From NCBI GenBank assembly GCA_949592205.1, contig CATIUR010000002.1, positions 3,504,501 to 3,568,500 on the forward strand: a stretch of DNA of 64,000 bases, read 5' to 3'. This DNA comes from Helichrysum umbraculigerum. Taxonomy: Eukaryota > Streptophyta > Magnoliopsida > Asterales > Asteraceae. The stretch's first letter is position 1. The number at the start of each line of letters is the position of its first letter. Under the pieces are notes generated by a model. It ran no database searches. It had not been told where the DNA came from and saw nothing but the letters and a program-made list of their open reading frames with translations. The position numbers and the translations under genes were made by a program. Shown one piece after another: positions 55,098 to 64,000 of this stretch.

Positions 55098-58000
55098 CTA
55101 TAGTTTCAACCGATGACCATTTACAATAAAAGTTCCTCCATCCGAACCGAAAAGTTCAACATATCCGGATGGATAACCATGTTTGACCGTATAAGGACCG
55201 GTCCAACGAGGCTTGAACTTTGGTTGTTTTAGCTTGAAACGCGATTGAAAAAGAAGAACTTTGTCACCGGCTTTGAATTCTTTTCTCATCTTTAGCTTAC
55301 GATCGTGCAACACTTTGGTGCGTTCTTTGTAGAGACGAGAATTTTCATAAGCTTGCAACCGGAGCTCATCCAATTCATGAAGTTGCATCATCCTTTTCTC
55401 ACCCGCTTCGATCAAATCCAAATTGCAATTCTTGAGCGCCCAATAAGCTTTATGCTCAATTTCAAGGGGTAAATGGAAAGTTTTGCCATAAAGCAACCGG
55501 TATGGGGTCGTTCCAATAGGCGTCTTGTAGGCGGTCCGAAACGCCCACAATGCATCTTCAAGCTTTTTGGACCATATGGCCCGGTTGTCTTTCACCGTCT
55601 TCTCCAAAATTCTTTTCAATGCACGGTTAGTGTTCTCGACTTGATCACTTGTTTGTGGGTGATAGGAAGTCGAGAACCGGTGATTTACCCCATACTTCTT
55701 GAGAACTTTTTCCAATTGAGCATTCGCAAAGTGAGTCCCCCGGTCGCTAATCAATGCTTTGGGCATCCCAAATCGGCAAAATAGGCTTTTCAAGAAATCA
55801 ATGACCACATGAGCGTCATTCTTTGGCAAAGCCTTAGCTTCCGCCCATTTGGACACGTAATCAACCGCCACAAGAATGTATTCATTTTTGAACGAAGGTG
55901 GAAACGGTCCCATGAAGTCTATGCCCCAAATATCAAATACTTCGCAAACTTGGATGCTAGTTTGTGGCATTTCATCCCTTTTGGAGATGTTTCCGGTTCT
56001 TTGACACGCATCACATGTTTGGCACAAAGTGTTTGCTTCTTTGAAGATTGTCGGCCAATAAAAACCCGCATCATAGACCTTCTTTGCGGTGACCGAGGGG
56101 CCATAATGTCCACTGGTGGGCCCATAGTGACATTCATCCAAAATCTTTCTTGTTTCGCCACCCGAAACACATCTCCTCACCATGCCATCCGCACAAACGC
56201 GGAATAAATAAGGCTCCTCCCAGAAATAATGCTTCAAGTTAGAGAAAAATTTGCTTTTCTCTTGGTGACTCATGCCCTTCCTCAAAACTCCACCAACCAA
56301 ATAGTTTGCCAAGTCGGCATACCATGGTGCTTCCTCATCCTTGTTTTCATCACCTACCTGCAAAAGAAATTCCTCGGGAAAGGAATCATCAATATTAGTA
56401 TCGCCTTGCTTGTCAAGATGTGGATTTTCCAATCTTGACAAGTGATCGGCGGCAAGGTTTTCGGCTCCTTTTTTATCCTTTATCTCAATGTCGAATTCTT
56501 GTAAAAGAAGAATCCAATGGATGAGACGGGGTTTAGCATCTTGTTTGTTGAAAAGATACTTTAAAGCCGAATGGTCGGTGAAAACTACGGTTTTAGATAG
56601 CACAAGATATTGCCTAAATTTGTCAAAGGCATATACGACGGCAAGCAATTCTTTCTCTGTGGTTGTGTAGTTTTGTTGGGCCCCATTCAAGGTTTTGCTA
56701 GCAAAGTAAATAGGTTTGAAATGTTTATCAATCCTTTGTCCTAGGACAGCTCCTAAGGCAAAGTCGCTTGCATCACACATGAGTTCAAAGGGCTTGGACC
56801 AATCGGGTGAGACTATGATAGGTGCCTTGGTCAAATGTTCTTTAAGGGCCGAAAATGCACTCAAACATGGTCCATTAAACACAAAAGGGGCATCCTTTTC
56901 AAGTAGCCTAGTCATTGGACGGGTGATCTTTGAAAAATCCTTAATGAATCTACGGTAAAAACCGGCATGACCAAGAAAACTTCTAATGCCCTTAACATTG
57001 GTCGGTGGAGGTAATTTGGCAATAATATCAATCTTTGCCCTATCAACTTCAATACCCAATCCCGACACTTTATGACCCAACACTATACCCTCTTTCACCA
57101 TAAAATGACATTTCTCCCAATTCAAGACTAGGTGGGCTTTCTCACATCTCTCCAACATTTTATCCAAGTTTGTTAGACATGACTCGAATGAATCGCCAAA
57201 AACCGAAAAATCATCCATGAAGACTTCCATGGAAGTTTCAACCATATCGTGAAAAATGGCGATCATACAACGTTGGAATGTGGCGGGAGCATTGCAAAGA
57301 CCAAAGGGCATTCTCCTATAGGCATAGGTCCCAAATGGGCAAGTGAAGGTGGTCTTTTCTTGATCCTCGGGATCTATGGGTATTTGGAAATATCCCGAGA
57401 ATCCGTCAAGGAAACAATAATATTCATTACCCGCCAACCTCTCAAGCATTTGGTCAATGAATGGTAAGGGAAAATGGTCTTTTCTCGTGGCGTCATTCAA
57501 CTTCCTATAATCAATGCACACACGCCATCCCGTGACCGTCCTAGTGGGTATCATTTCATTTTGGTCATTGGCAACTACGGTCATCCCCCCTTTCTTTGGT
57601 ACACAATGTACCGGGCTCACCCAAGAACTATCCGCAATGGGGTAAATAATACTCGCATCAAGAAGCTTAATTACTTCTTTCTTGACCACATCCACCATAT
57701 TGGGATTAAGCCTCTGTTGTCTTTGGACAACGGGTTTAAAATCATCAACAAAATTAATTTTGTGTTTACAAAAGGATGGGCTTATTCCCGGTATGTCGGA
57801 TGTCCGCCAAGCGAAAGCTCTTTTGTGAGCCTTAAGTACATTCAACAATTTAAGTTTTTCATCATTCACAAGGGATGAAGAAATGATTACGGGTAGGAGA
57901 TTTTCCTCATGGAGATAAGCATACTCCAAATGACTTGGAAGTTCTTTCAACTCCAAATCATGTGGTGGATCCTCCAATGACGTTTTGATTCTCATATTGT

Positions 58001-59258
58001 CATCCTTTGTGAGCTCCTCAAAAGCATTCTCACATTCGAGCTCTTCTTCGTCATTTGTTTCTTCCATGCTCATGACCAACTCCTCCTCGGTCATTCCTTC
58101 AACATTTGACTCTAGCAAGTCAACAAGCTCCGATTCCAATCCAAGCAAGCCTTCCAATTCTTCCTCCACCGCATCATCTATCACATCAATTCTAAAACAC
58201 GAATCATCATTAGAATAAGGATGCTTCATGGCCTTATCGACCGTGAACGCAATCCTTTCATCACCCACCCCCAAGGTCAATTTCTTATCTTTAACCCCAA
58301 TTATGGCATCCGCGGTATGTAGGAAGGGTCGTCCTAAAATCAAGGGCACTTTACTATCCTCCTCCATTTCGAGGATAACAAAGTCAACCGGAAAGGTAAA
58401 TTGCCCTACTTCTATTAGCATGTTTTCCGCAATCCCAACGGGATATTGGAAAGATCTATCGGCAAGACGGATGCTCATGCGAGTGGGGGTTAGGGATCCT
58501 AGGGCCAATTTAGCATAAAGTGAATATGGCATTAAGTTTATACTAGCACCTAGGTCCGCAAGTGCATCACAAGTGATGATTTTACCCAATGTACACGAAA
58601 TGATGAAACTCCCGGGATCTCCAAGCTTGGGTGGAATTTGGTTTTGGACAAGTGCCGAGCATTCCTCATTCAAAAACATTGCCGAAGCCTCCGACAATTT
58701 CTCCTTGTTGCTCACCAAATGCTTGATGAATTTGGCATAATTCGGCATCCCGGCTAATACATCAACCAAAGGCACATTGATTCGAATGCCCTTGATCATG
58801 TCCACAAATTTCCCATATTGAGCCGCAATCTTTTCTTTCCTTAGTCTTTGTGGATAAGGAATCTTGGGCTTGTAAGCTTTCACAACCGGAGTAGGTGAAA
58901 CCGGTGTGACCGTTGGTGTAGGAGCATCAACATTCTCTTCATTGTCTTCCTCCTCCATTTCCTGCACAAAAGAGTTAGAAACATTTTTGTCCTTGGTTTG
59001 AGGTGGTGGAAGCTCCTTTCCGCTTCTTGTGATTATAGCATTCACATGCTCATTTCTCGCGGGTGGTGGTTGGTAAGGTTTGGAACCGCTAGAGGGTGAA
59101 GGTTGTGGTCTTGGGTTTTGTTGTGTATTACTCGGTAAGCCACCGGTTGGCCTACTACTTTGCCCCTCGGACAACCTCTCCATTTTCAGCTCCAAATCTT
59201 GAATTGAAGCTTGTTGATTCTTTTGCCCTTGTTCCATGCTCAACCGAATATTTGTCAT
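55098..59258 (-). CDS. Pol polyprotein of element E (Athila-type)
   Basis: A frame of 1386 codons from the first ATG in this phase; its upstream part overlaps the end of gag. By residue: linker about 1-200; aspartic protease with DLGAS near 235; reverse transcriptase with CFLDGFSGYFQIP at about 615 and FMDD at about 680; RNase H (CDASDFALGA about 805; TDHSALKYLF about 870); integrase zinc finger HYGPSVTAKK to CDACQRTG about 1005-1050; core with WGIDFMGPFP, DRGTHF and YHPQTSDQVENTNR about 1060-1165. There is no C-terminal chromodomain, as expected outside the chromoviruses. All catalytic residues appear present. The natural product is probably a Gag-Pol fusion: the phase joins gag's after a +1 shift near 59270. 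Plus-strand and other-phase frames here are shadows. Confidence 0.92.
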   Translation of the reverse strand: MTNIRLSMEQGQKNQQASIQDLELKMERLSEGQSSRPTGGLPSNTQQNPRPQPSPSSGSKPYQPPPARNEHVNAIITRSGKELPPPQTKDKNVSNSFVQEMEEEDNEENVDAPTPTVTPVSPTPVVKAYKPKIPYPQRLRKEKIAAQYGKFVDMIKGIRINVPLVDVLAGMPNYAKFIKHLVSNKEKLSEASAMFLNEECSALVQNQIPPKLGDPGSFIISCTLGKIITCDALADLGASINLMPYSLYAKLALGSLTPTRMSIRLADRSFQYPVGIAENMLIEVGQFTFPVDFVILEMEEDSKVPLILGRPFLHTADAIIGVKDKKLTLGVGDERIAFTVDKAMKHPYSNDDSCFRIDVIDDAVEEELEGLLGLESELVDLLESNVEGMTEEELVMSMEETNDEEELECENAFEELTKDDNMRIKTSLEDPPHDLELKELPSHLEYAYLHEENLLPVIISSSLVNDEKLKLLNVLKAHKRAFAWRTSDIPGISPSFCKHKINFVDDFKPVVQRQQRLNPNMVDVVKKEVIKLLDASIIYPIADSSWVSPVHCVPKKGGMTVVANDQNEMIPTRTVTGWRVCIDYRKLNDATRKDHFPLPFIDQMLERLAGNEYYCFLDGFSGYFQIPIDPEDQEKTTFTCPFGTYAYRRMPFGLCNAPATFQRCMIAIFHDMVETSMEVFMDDFSVFGDSFESCLTNLDKMLERCEKAHLVLNWEKCHFMVKEGIVLGHKVSGLGIEVDRAKIDIIAKLPPPTNVKGIRSFLGHAGFYRRFIKDFSKITRPMTRLLEKDAPFVFNGPCLSAFSALKEHLTKAPIIVSPDWSKPFELMCDASDFALGAVLGQRIDKHFKPIYFASKTLNGAQQNYTTTEKELLAVVYAFDKFRQYLVLSKTVVFTDHSALKYLFNKQDAKPRLIHWILLLQEFDIEIKDKKGAENLAADHLSRLENPHLDKQGDTNIDDSFPEEFLLQVGDENKDEEAPWYADLANYLVGGVLRKGMSHQEKSKFFSNLKHYFWEEPYLFRVCADGMVRRCVSGGETRKILDECHYGPTSGHYGPSVTAKKVYDAGFYWPTIFKEANTLCQTCDACQRTGNISKRDEMPQTSIQVCEVFDIWGIDFMGPFPPSFKNEYILVAVDYVSKWAEAKALPKNDAHVVIDFLKSLFCRFGMPKALISDRGTHFANAQLEKVLKKYGVNHRFSTSYHPQTSDQVENTNRALKRILEKTVKDNRAIWSKKLEDALWAFRTAYKTPIGTTPYRLLYGKTFHLPLEIEHKAYWALKNCNLDLIEAGEKRMMQLHELDELRLQAYENSRLYKERTKVLHDRKLKMRKEFKAGDKVLLFQSRFKLKQPKFKPRWTGPYTVKHGYPSGYVELFGSDGGTFIVNGHRLKL

Positions 59259-60747
59259 TTGAGTTTTTATCCTTTAAGGTGGCGGTTTCTTGCTTTGACA
59301 TAAACTCCTTCATCATTTGTTCCATTGGAGTCAATGTTGGTTCTTGTTTTTGAACCGGTGGTTGTTGTTGCTCTCTAGATGGGCTTTGGTGTCGATTTTG
59401 GTTGTAAGGTTGGTTTTGGGATTGGTTTTGATTGTATGATTGGTTTTGAGATTGGTTGGAGTTTTGATTGTAAGGTTGGTTAGGTCTAGAAAATCGGATT
59501 TGGTTTTGGTTTTGGTTTTGGTTATAGCCTCCGCCTTGGTAACCTCCCGAATTTCGGTTTTGATAACCCCCTCGTTGGTAGTTTCCGCTTTGATAATTAC
59601 CTTGTTGAAGAAAGTTAACACCTTCCTCACCTCCTACCATTGGCAAGTCGTCTTGTTCACAATTAGCCGTGGCATGATTTCCGCCACAATTACCGCAACC
59701 ATCTCTAAGCTCTTTGATTTCACCTTTGATAGCCTTGAATTGTGCATCAAACTTAGAAGATAAAGCCTTGATTTCTTTCATCATGGCCGAGTCATTGGAG
59801 ACTCCACTTCCACTACTAGTACCCTCGGCGAATGCAACATGCTTCTTAACCGGTTTCCCTCCTTTATCCTTAGCCCAATTTAAGCTTTGGATAACCTTGT
59901 CTTCAAGAAGCTTCCATGCTTCATTCGGTGTCTTGTAGAGGAATTGACCTCCTCCCGAGGCATCAAGAATACTTGCCGAATCCAAGTTAAGACCATTGTA
60001 GAATAACCCAATGATTTCTCTCTTCTTCAAATCGTGACCATGGCAATTCCTCAACATTTCTTTCATCCGACACCATGCCTCTACCAAAGTTTCGCCTTCT
60101 TGTTGTTTGAAAGCTCTAATCTCATTCAAAAGTCTTTCGGCCAAAGCCGGAGGATAAAATCGTCTAACGAATGCTTCCCTCATCTCATCCCAAGTAGTGA
60201 TAGTGTTTGGTTCCAATTCTTGATACCAAATCTTTGCCTCACCACAAAGTGACATAGGAAATGTCCGTAGGCGAATCACCTCATCCATATTCGCCCCATA
60301 CTTGAAATAGCTCCCGATTTCAAGAAAGCTAGCAATGTGTTGGTGTGGATCAACCCGCACCCTTCCGTCGAATTGTTTATCTCTAATGAGTTGCATATGA
60401 TGCCCCTTCAAAGAGAAATTATCATTTTCAATATCTTGAACCCGTATGGCCGCCTCGGGTGTCGGTGCCACGGTTCTCGTCCGTGAGAACATAGGAGTAT
60501 CATCCTCATCCGCCATCTCTTCTTCACCTTCGGAAGGTGTTGAAAGATCTTCTTCGGTTGATGGAATTTCCTCCACAAAAGTCTCTTCCACCTCGATGGT
60601 GTTCCCCGAAGATGTATCGGTATCCGTTTGACTACTAGATGATTCCGATGATCTTTGCTTTGGTTTCCTCCTTTGTTTACTCTTTTTGGTCTTCTCCGGA
60701 TTGGACAAAGGACTTAGAAGCTCTTTACCGGAGCTCCTTGTGTTCAT
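59155..60747 (-). CDS. Gag protein of element E
   Basis: 530 codons; ATG lies about 140 bp after the primer-binding site. A basic, serine-rich N-terminus (MNTRSSGKELLSPL) and an acidic stretch precede the capsid-like domain (about 120-300: LIRDKQFDGRVRVDPHQHIA, WYQELEPNTITTWDEMREAF, RFYPPALAERLLNEIRAF). One CCHC knuckle, CGNCGGNHATANC, is near 350. A G/N/Q-rich tail (about 385-480) follows. The last 35 codons overlap pol in another phase. Because the pol phase continues the expected gag-pol linker, the last residues of this frame are probably out of register, through a one-base mutation or a programmed shift. Confidence 0.93.
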   Translation of the reverse strand: MNTRSSGKELLSPLSNPEKTKKSKQRRKPKQRSSESSSSQTDTDTSSGNTIEVEETFVEEIPSTEEDLSTPSEGEEEMADEDDTPMFSRTRTVAPTPEAAIRVQDIENDNFSLKGHHMQLIRDKQFDGRVRVDPHQHIASFLEIGSYFKYGANMDEVIRLRTFPMSLCGEAKIWYQELEPNTITTWDEMREAFVRRFYPPALAERLLNEIRAFKQQEGETLVEAWCRMKEMLRNCHGHDLKKREIIGLFYNGLNLDSASILDASGGGQFLYKTPNEAWKLLEDKVIQSLNWAKDKGGKPVKKHVAFAEGTSSGSGVSNDSAMMKEIKALSSKFDAQFKAIKGEIKELRDGCGNCGGNHATANCEQDDLPMVGGEEGVNFLQQGNYQSGNYQRGGYQNRNSGGYQGGGYNQNQNQNQIRFSRPNQPYNQNSNQSQNQSYNQNQSQNQPYNQNRHQSPSREQQQPPVQKQEPTLTPMEQMMKEFMSKQETATLKDKNSNDKYSVEHGTRAKESTSFNSRFGAENGEVVRGAK

Positions 60748-60889
60748 CCACTACCAAATTTACACCTGAAAGTACACAAACGATAAAACCATAAACGCAC
60801 CGGCGCAATACAAACAAAGGTAACTTTCCAAGAATAAATTCTAGAAAGGATCAATTAATCACACTTAAATCAATTTCACAAATCAAGAC

Positions 60890-60907
60890 TCCCCGGCAGC
60901 GGCGCCA
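60890..60907 (-). other. Primer-binding site of element E (Asp tRNA)
   Basis: On the minus strand TGGCGCCGCTGCCGGGGA follows the 5' LTR end by six bases. It corresponds to the plant Asp-tRNA-type site TGGCGCCGTTGCCGGGGA with one difference, as used by Athila-like elements. Confidence 0.9.
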
Positions 60908-60913
60908 AAAACT

Positions 60914-62750
60914 TGATGTGTTATATCTAGTTATAAAATTTATCGTTGTTTAGTAAACCAAAAAGAACCTCGCTAGACCAATACACAACCGGGCAGTGGA
61001 CCCTATCGTATAGTAGTATAGTTGGGTAAGTTCGGGTTCGAACACAGGGAACTAGATTGGATGATCAATAGAAGTGTGAGCAATTTAAAAAGAGAAAATA
61101 AAATGTGGTTGGTTTGTGTGACCGAATTGTCACGTTGCTTAAAACTACGAAATTTTAGTTAAACTAGGCAAGTGGACTCTTTAGAGTCAAAGTGATTGAT
61201 TTGGAACTTTCAAATATTAAAAACTATACTTGCTTGGATTAGATCGTTAGTGATTTTGGGGTGTAAAGTTAAACCGGTTATTTTATGCAAACAATTTTCC
61301 ATCAAACCTAGGCTTAACATTCGCCATCACCTAATAATTCAACTTCAATTTACAAACCCATGATTCAATCAAATAACGGACATTCGCCATGGTTACCTAT
61401 TTGCATATTTGAGCTTAACTTGTTAACCTATTCCAAAACCGCATCCGCAATCAAGTTCAACAATTTATAGACAAAAAGTTGACAACAATTCACTAGATAG
61501 AAAACGTTCGCTATATCTATTAGCAAATTATCAAACAAGTTAATTATTTGTCATCAAGCTCAAATACACAAATAATTGATTAAACACAAGTTCAAGTTAA
61601 AAGAGTTTATGATTCATCCAAACGAAAGACATTCGCCAAATCCGCTAACTCAAATCATACTAGTTAACTAGCTTCACTTGTAATAATTTTCACATTCGCG
61701 AAAATAGATTCATTTATACATTTCATACAAATGACAAGTATTTTTATTAAACAACAAACATTCGCCATAGTTGTTTAGTCAAAATACCCACAAGTTAAAC
61801 CACATCAACTAGTTACATACAAATTTATGGATGAATCTTAAACTCAAAGCATAAGTCAAACACCAAATATAACACCCCTAGTCACTAACTAGTTCATCCA
61901 AGCAAGTATAACAAAACCTAGCCAACCATCATAATCGCATTATCATACACACAAAACAACAAATAAACCAAGGAAAACATGATTATATTTAGATAAAAAT
62001 GCAAACCGAGTTCGTACAATGTCGAGATGATGATTGTTAGTAACCGAGAGATGCTACACTAAAGGAAATCTTCAAGAAAATGAGAGAAAACCTTCAAGAA
62101 CTCCAAAATCGCCACCTAGAGACTGGTTTTGTGTGTGTTTTTCGTGTGTGAAAAGTTGGTGAGATTCAATAGTGAAAAGGTACTTTTCTAGCCAAAAATT
62201 GATCTACCGCCCAAACTACCCGGCGGGTTGTGTTATTACCGGGCGGGTCCTTTGAAATTTGAGGAACCCGGCTGCTTGAACATATAACACGGCGGGTCAA
62301 TCGAAGAAACACAACCCGGCGGCTCAGTAGGATAACCCGCCGGCTTCTACAGGGCTCAAACGGCCGAATTTCTCTGTGATCAACAAATGATGGAAAAGTT
62401 AATTTACCCGGCGGCTAGCCTCACTCACCCGGCTGGTAACCATAAAAACCCGGCGGGTCCTTTGAACAACCCGCCGGCTTCTGCAGGATTACATGACCCG
62501 GCTGCTACATACCCCAAGCCGGCGGCTTCAAGCTATTTTCCAGCAGACCAGCTTTTTGCTCGAGACTTCAACACTTTACAAACTTGCTCGAGTCATAACC
62601 AAAATGCAGTCCAAACGACGATTCTTCAATATTGATGCCTGTAATTCAATTTAAGCTAAATAAGTACCAAAAGTTCATAAAGTCCACTTAAAATGAATGC
62701 AAAAACAATGATATCGCTAAAGATAAACTTATACAAAATGAGCGATATCA
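60914..62750 (-). repeat. Element E 5' LTR
   Basis: 1837 bp, about seven differences from 48113-49949; at least three of them fall in the palindrome cluster. Its sense start is a 42-bp inverted repeat (62709-62750) with arms TGATATCGCT and AGCGATATCA. AAGGG follows at 62751. Confidence 0.96.
62218..62527 (-). repeat. Phased ACCCGGCGGGT palindrome cluster in the E LTR
   Basis: Twelve copies have centres at 62223, 62243, 62271, 62292, 62319, 62340, 62411, 62432, 62453, 62474, 62501 and 62522. Spacings are 20, 28, 21, 27, 21, 71, 21, 21, 21, 27 and 21 bp. The same array is at 49420-49735 in the 3' LTR. In sense orientation it starts about 230 bp from the LTR start. Confidence 0.93.
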
Positions 62751-62755
62751 AAGGG

Positions 62756-64000
62756 CTATACTCAAACCCTCGGGATTGATTATGAGGAAACCTTTTCACC
62801 AATAGCTGAAATAAAGTCAATTAGGATATTGCTTACAATAGCTGCATTTCATGGTTATGAAATTTGGCAAATGAATGTCAAAACCACTTTCCTTAACAGG
62901 AAACTGACAGAGGATATGTTCAAAGCACATCCGAAAGGTTTTGAAAAATAGCAAAGTATCCTAATAGAGTGTGTAAGCTTTAGAAAGCCATTTATAGATT
63001 TAAACAGGCTTCTTGTAGCTGGAATCTCTGCTTCCATGAGAAAGTCTAACAGTTTAGATTTCTAGAAGCAAAGATGAGTCCAACATATGTGTCAAAGTCA
63101 GTGGGAGTATTGTTGTCTTCCTGGTATTATATGTGAATAATATAATACTCATAGGAAATGTAATCCCAACATTACAAGGTGTAAAGAGTTGATTGGGAGA
63201 ATATTTCGCTATGAAAGATTTGGAAGATACAATATATTTTTGGTACAAGGATTTACAGAGATATGTTGAAAACGTCTCAAAGGACTTAACCAGGACATGT
63301 AATTAGAATGAAATTTTGAAAGGTTTTAAAAAGAAGAATTCTAAGAAAGGGAATCTACCCTTACATCATGGCATAAAGATTACTAAAAGATTAGTGTCCA
63401 AAGACTGCACAAGATTGGACTAAATAAGTCGAGTTTCATAGGCCTCGGCTATAGGATCGATTATATATGTCATGAAGTATACAAGACCTGATGTCTCATT
63501 TGCTTGGAGCATAGTGAGTCGACATCAGCAGAATCCTGGTAAAGGTCATAAAAGAGCTACAAAGAATATTCTTAAGTATTTGAGAAATATTGAAGACAGG
63601 TTCTTAGATTATGGTGGAGAAGAGAAACTTAGAGTAACGGATTATAGTAACGTAAATTTACAGACATATAGAGATGATAGTCATTCACAGTCTGGTTGGG
63701 TATTCTTACTGAATAGGGGAACAATAACTTGGAAAGGTTCAAAGCAAGATACAATAACAGATGGGAATCTGAGTATATTGAAACTTGCAAGACTTAAAAG
63801 AAGTCATCAGGATGAGGAATTTCATTGGTGATTTTGGAGGTGTTCCAATAGAATGAATCACAATGAAATATTATGTGATAACAGAAAGTCCCAAAGCACA
63901 TTGAAATGAAATACCATTTTGTTCAAAGGAAGGTAGAAAAAGGACACATGATTGTGATGGACACGCAATCAGTAAACATGTTTGGAGCATGGGTTTACTA
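62756..64000 (+). pseudogene. Ty1/copia gag-pol, right part, decayed (continues past the window)
   Basis: It resumes exactly where 48112 stopped: a copia reverse transcriptase (GIDYEETFSPIAEIKSIRILL, then QMNVKTTFLN where QMDVKTAFLN is usual) interrupted by stops. From about 63472 the RNase H region follows (MKYTRPDVSFAWSIVSRHQQNPG, DDSHSQSGWVFLLNRGTITWKGSKQ), ending in another frame near 63990 without the LTR. Reading the two halves together places the E insertion in the VAKG-YTQT region of the reverse transcriptase. Confidence 0.88.

Larger units (their letters stand above)
48113..62750 (-). mobile_element. Element E: complete Athila-type Ty3/gypsy retrotransposon
   Basis: A 14.6-kb element on the minus strand with a perfect target duplication AAGGG (48108-48112 and 62751-62755), inserted in the copia reverse transcriptase. 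Sense order: 5' LTR (62750-60914), Asp-tRNA primer site, gag (60747-59155), pol (59258-55098), a U3-like non-coding block (54845-54540), a spliced third gene (54382-51937), about 2 kb of 3' non-coding sequence, purine tract and 3' LTR (49949-48113). The Asp-tRNA primer site, the DLGAS protease, FMDD and a third gene after pol place it in the Athila/Tat group. About seven LTR differences in 1837 bp make it young. Confidence 0.95.

Noticed and set aside
55473..58518. Plus-strand ORFs opposite pol of element E
   Set aside because: Antisense shadows of a well-supported polyprotein.
1..64000. tRNA or rRNA genes
   Set aside because: Only short tRNA-complementary primer-binding sites were seen; no cloverleaf or rRNA sequence was recognised by eye, though a dedicated scan was not possible.

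Overview
This 64 kb window is eukaryotic nuclear DNA from a plant. It is AT-rich, made almost entirely of nested LTR retrotransposons and non-autonomous DNA transposons, and contains no intact host gene. The primer-binding sites (initiator Met tRNA and Asp tRNA), the Ty3/gypsy chromovirus, Athila-type and Ty1/copia lineages and the 9-bp-TSD Mutator-like elements all point to a eudicot. The polyproteins look to me like those of the daisy family (Asteraceae), but that is an impression from memory and was not searched.

Layout. (A) 1-14942: a non-coding LTR retrotransposon (LARD-like) whose 5' LTR is cut by the window edge. A second LARD-like element (B, 2331-10063, TSD TATAT) is inserted in it. 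(14943-17136) A small DNA transposon with pyrimidine/purine-rich inverted ends, then an exon-like fragment of a host gene resembling TBCC-domain protein 1. (C) 17137-30079: a complete, very young Ty3/gypsy chromovirus on the minus strand (TSD ATTAG, two 3.6-kb LTRs, one open gag-pol frame plus an extra upstream ORF). (30259-32212) A solo Athila-type LTR with TSD ATCAT. (32393-33736) A Mutator-like element with TSD TAATTTATA. (34356-34491) A fragment of a PAP2/DUF212-like gene. (about 35800-41160) A DNA transposon carrying a five-exon catalase pseudogene, itself interrupted by a solo LTR (D, 35851-37907). (42008-43035) A second Mutator-like element. (43954-64000) A decayed Ty1/copia element split by a complete, young Athila-type element (E, 48113-62750, TSD AAGGG) that carries gag, pol and a spliced envelope-position ORF.

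Main result. Five different LTR families (A, B, D, the Athila type in E and its solo relative, and the copia element) each carry a cluster of short GC-rich palindromes. The palindrome sequence differs from family to family, but the centre-to-centre spacing is nearly constant at about 20-22 bp (23-24 bp in B), close to two helical turns, often with one gap of about 70 bp. In element E the same phased cluster occurs both in the LTR U3 and a second time inside the element, just upstream of the spliced envelope-position gene, together with a TATA-like box. This looks like a duplicated U3 promoter. The pattern suggests binding of a dimeric protein to one face of the DNA with rapidly changing specificity. 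I know of no description of it, and that part is inference.

Other points: a stem-loop with compensatory changes beside two polypurine-tract copies in E; a 42-bp terminal inverted repeat kept at the LTR start of two diverged Athila-type LTRs; a repeated GCGAAYGTT motif in the transcribed part of the same LTRs; and conserved non-coding blocks shared by the internal domains of A and B. By-eye LTR differences (about 16 in 1418 bp for A, about a dozen in 2147 for B, about 14 in 3586 for C, about 7 in 1837 for E) agree with the nesting order.
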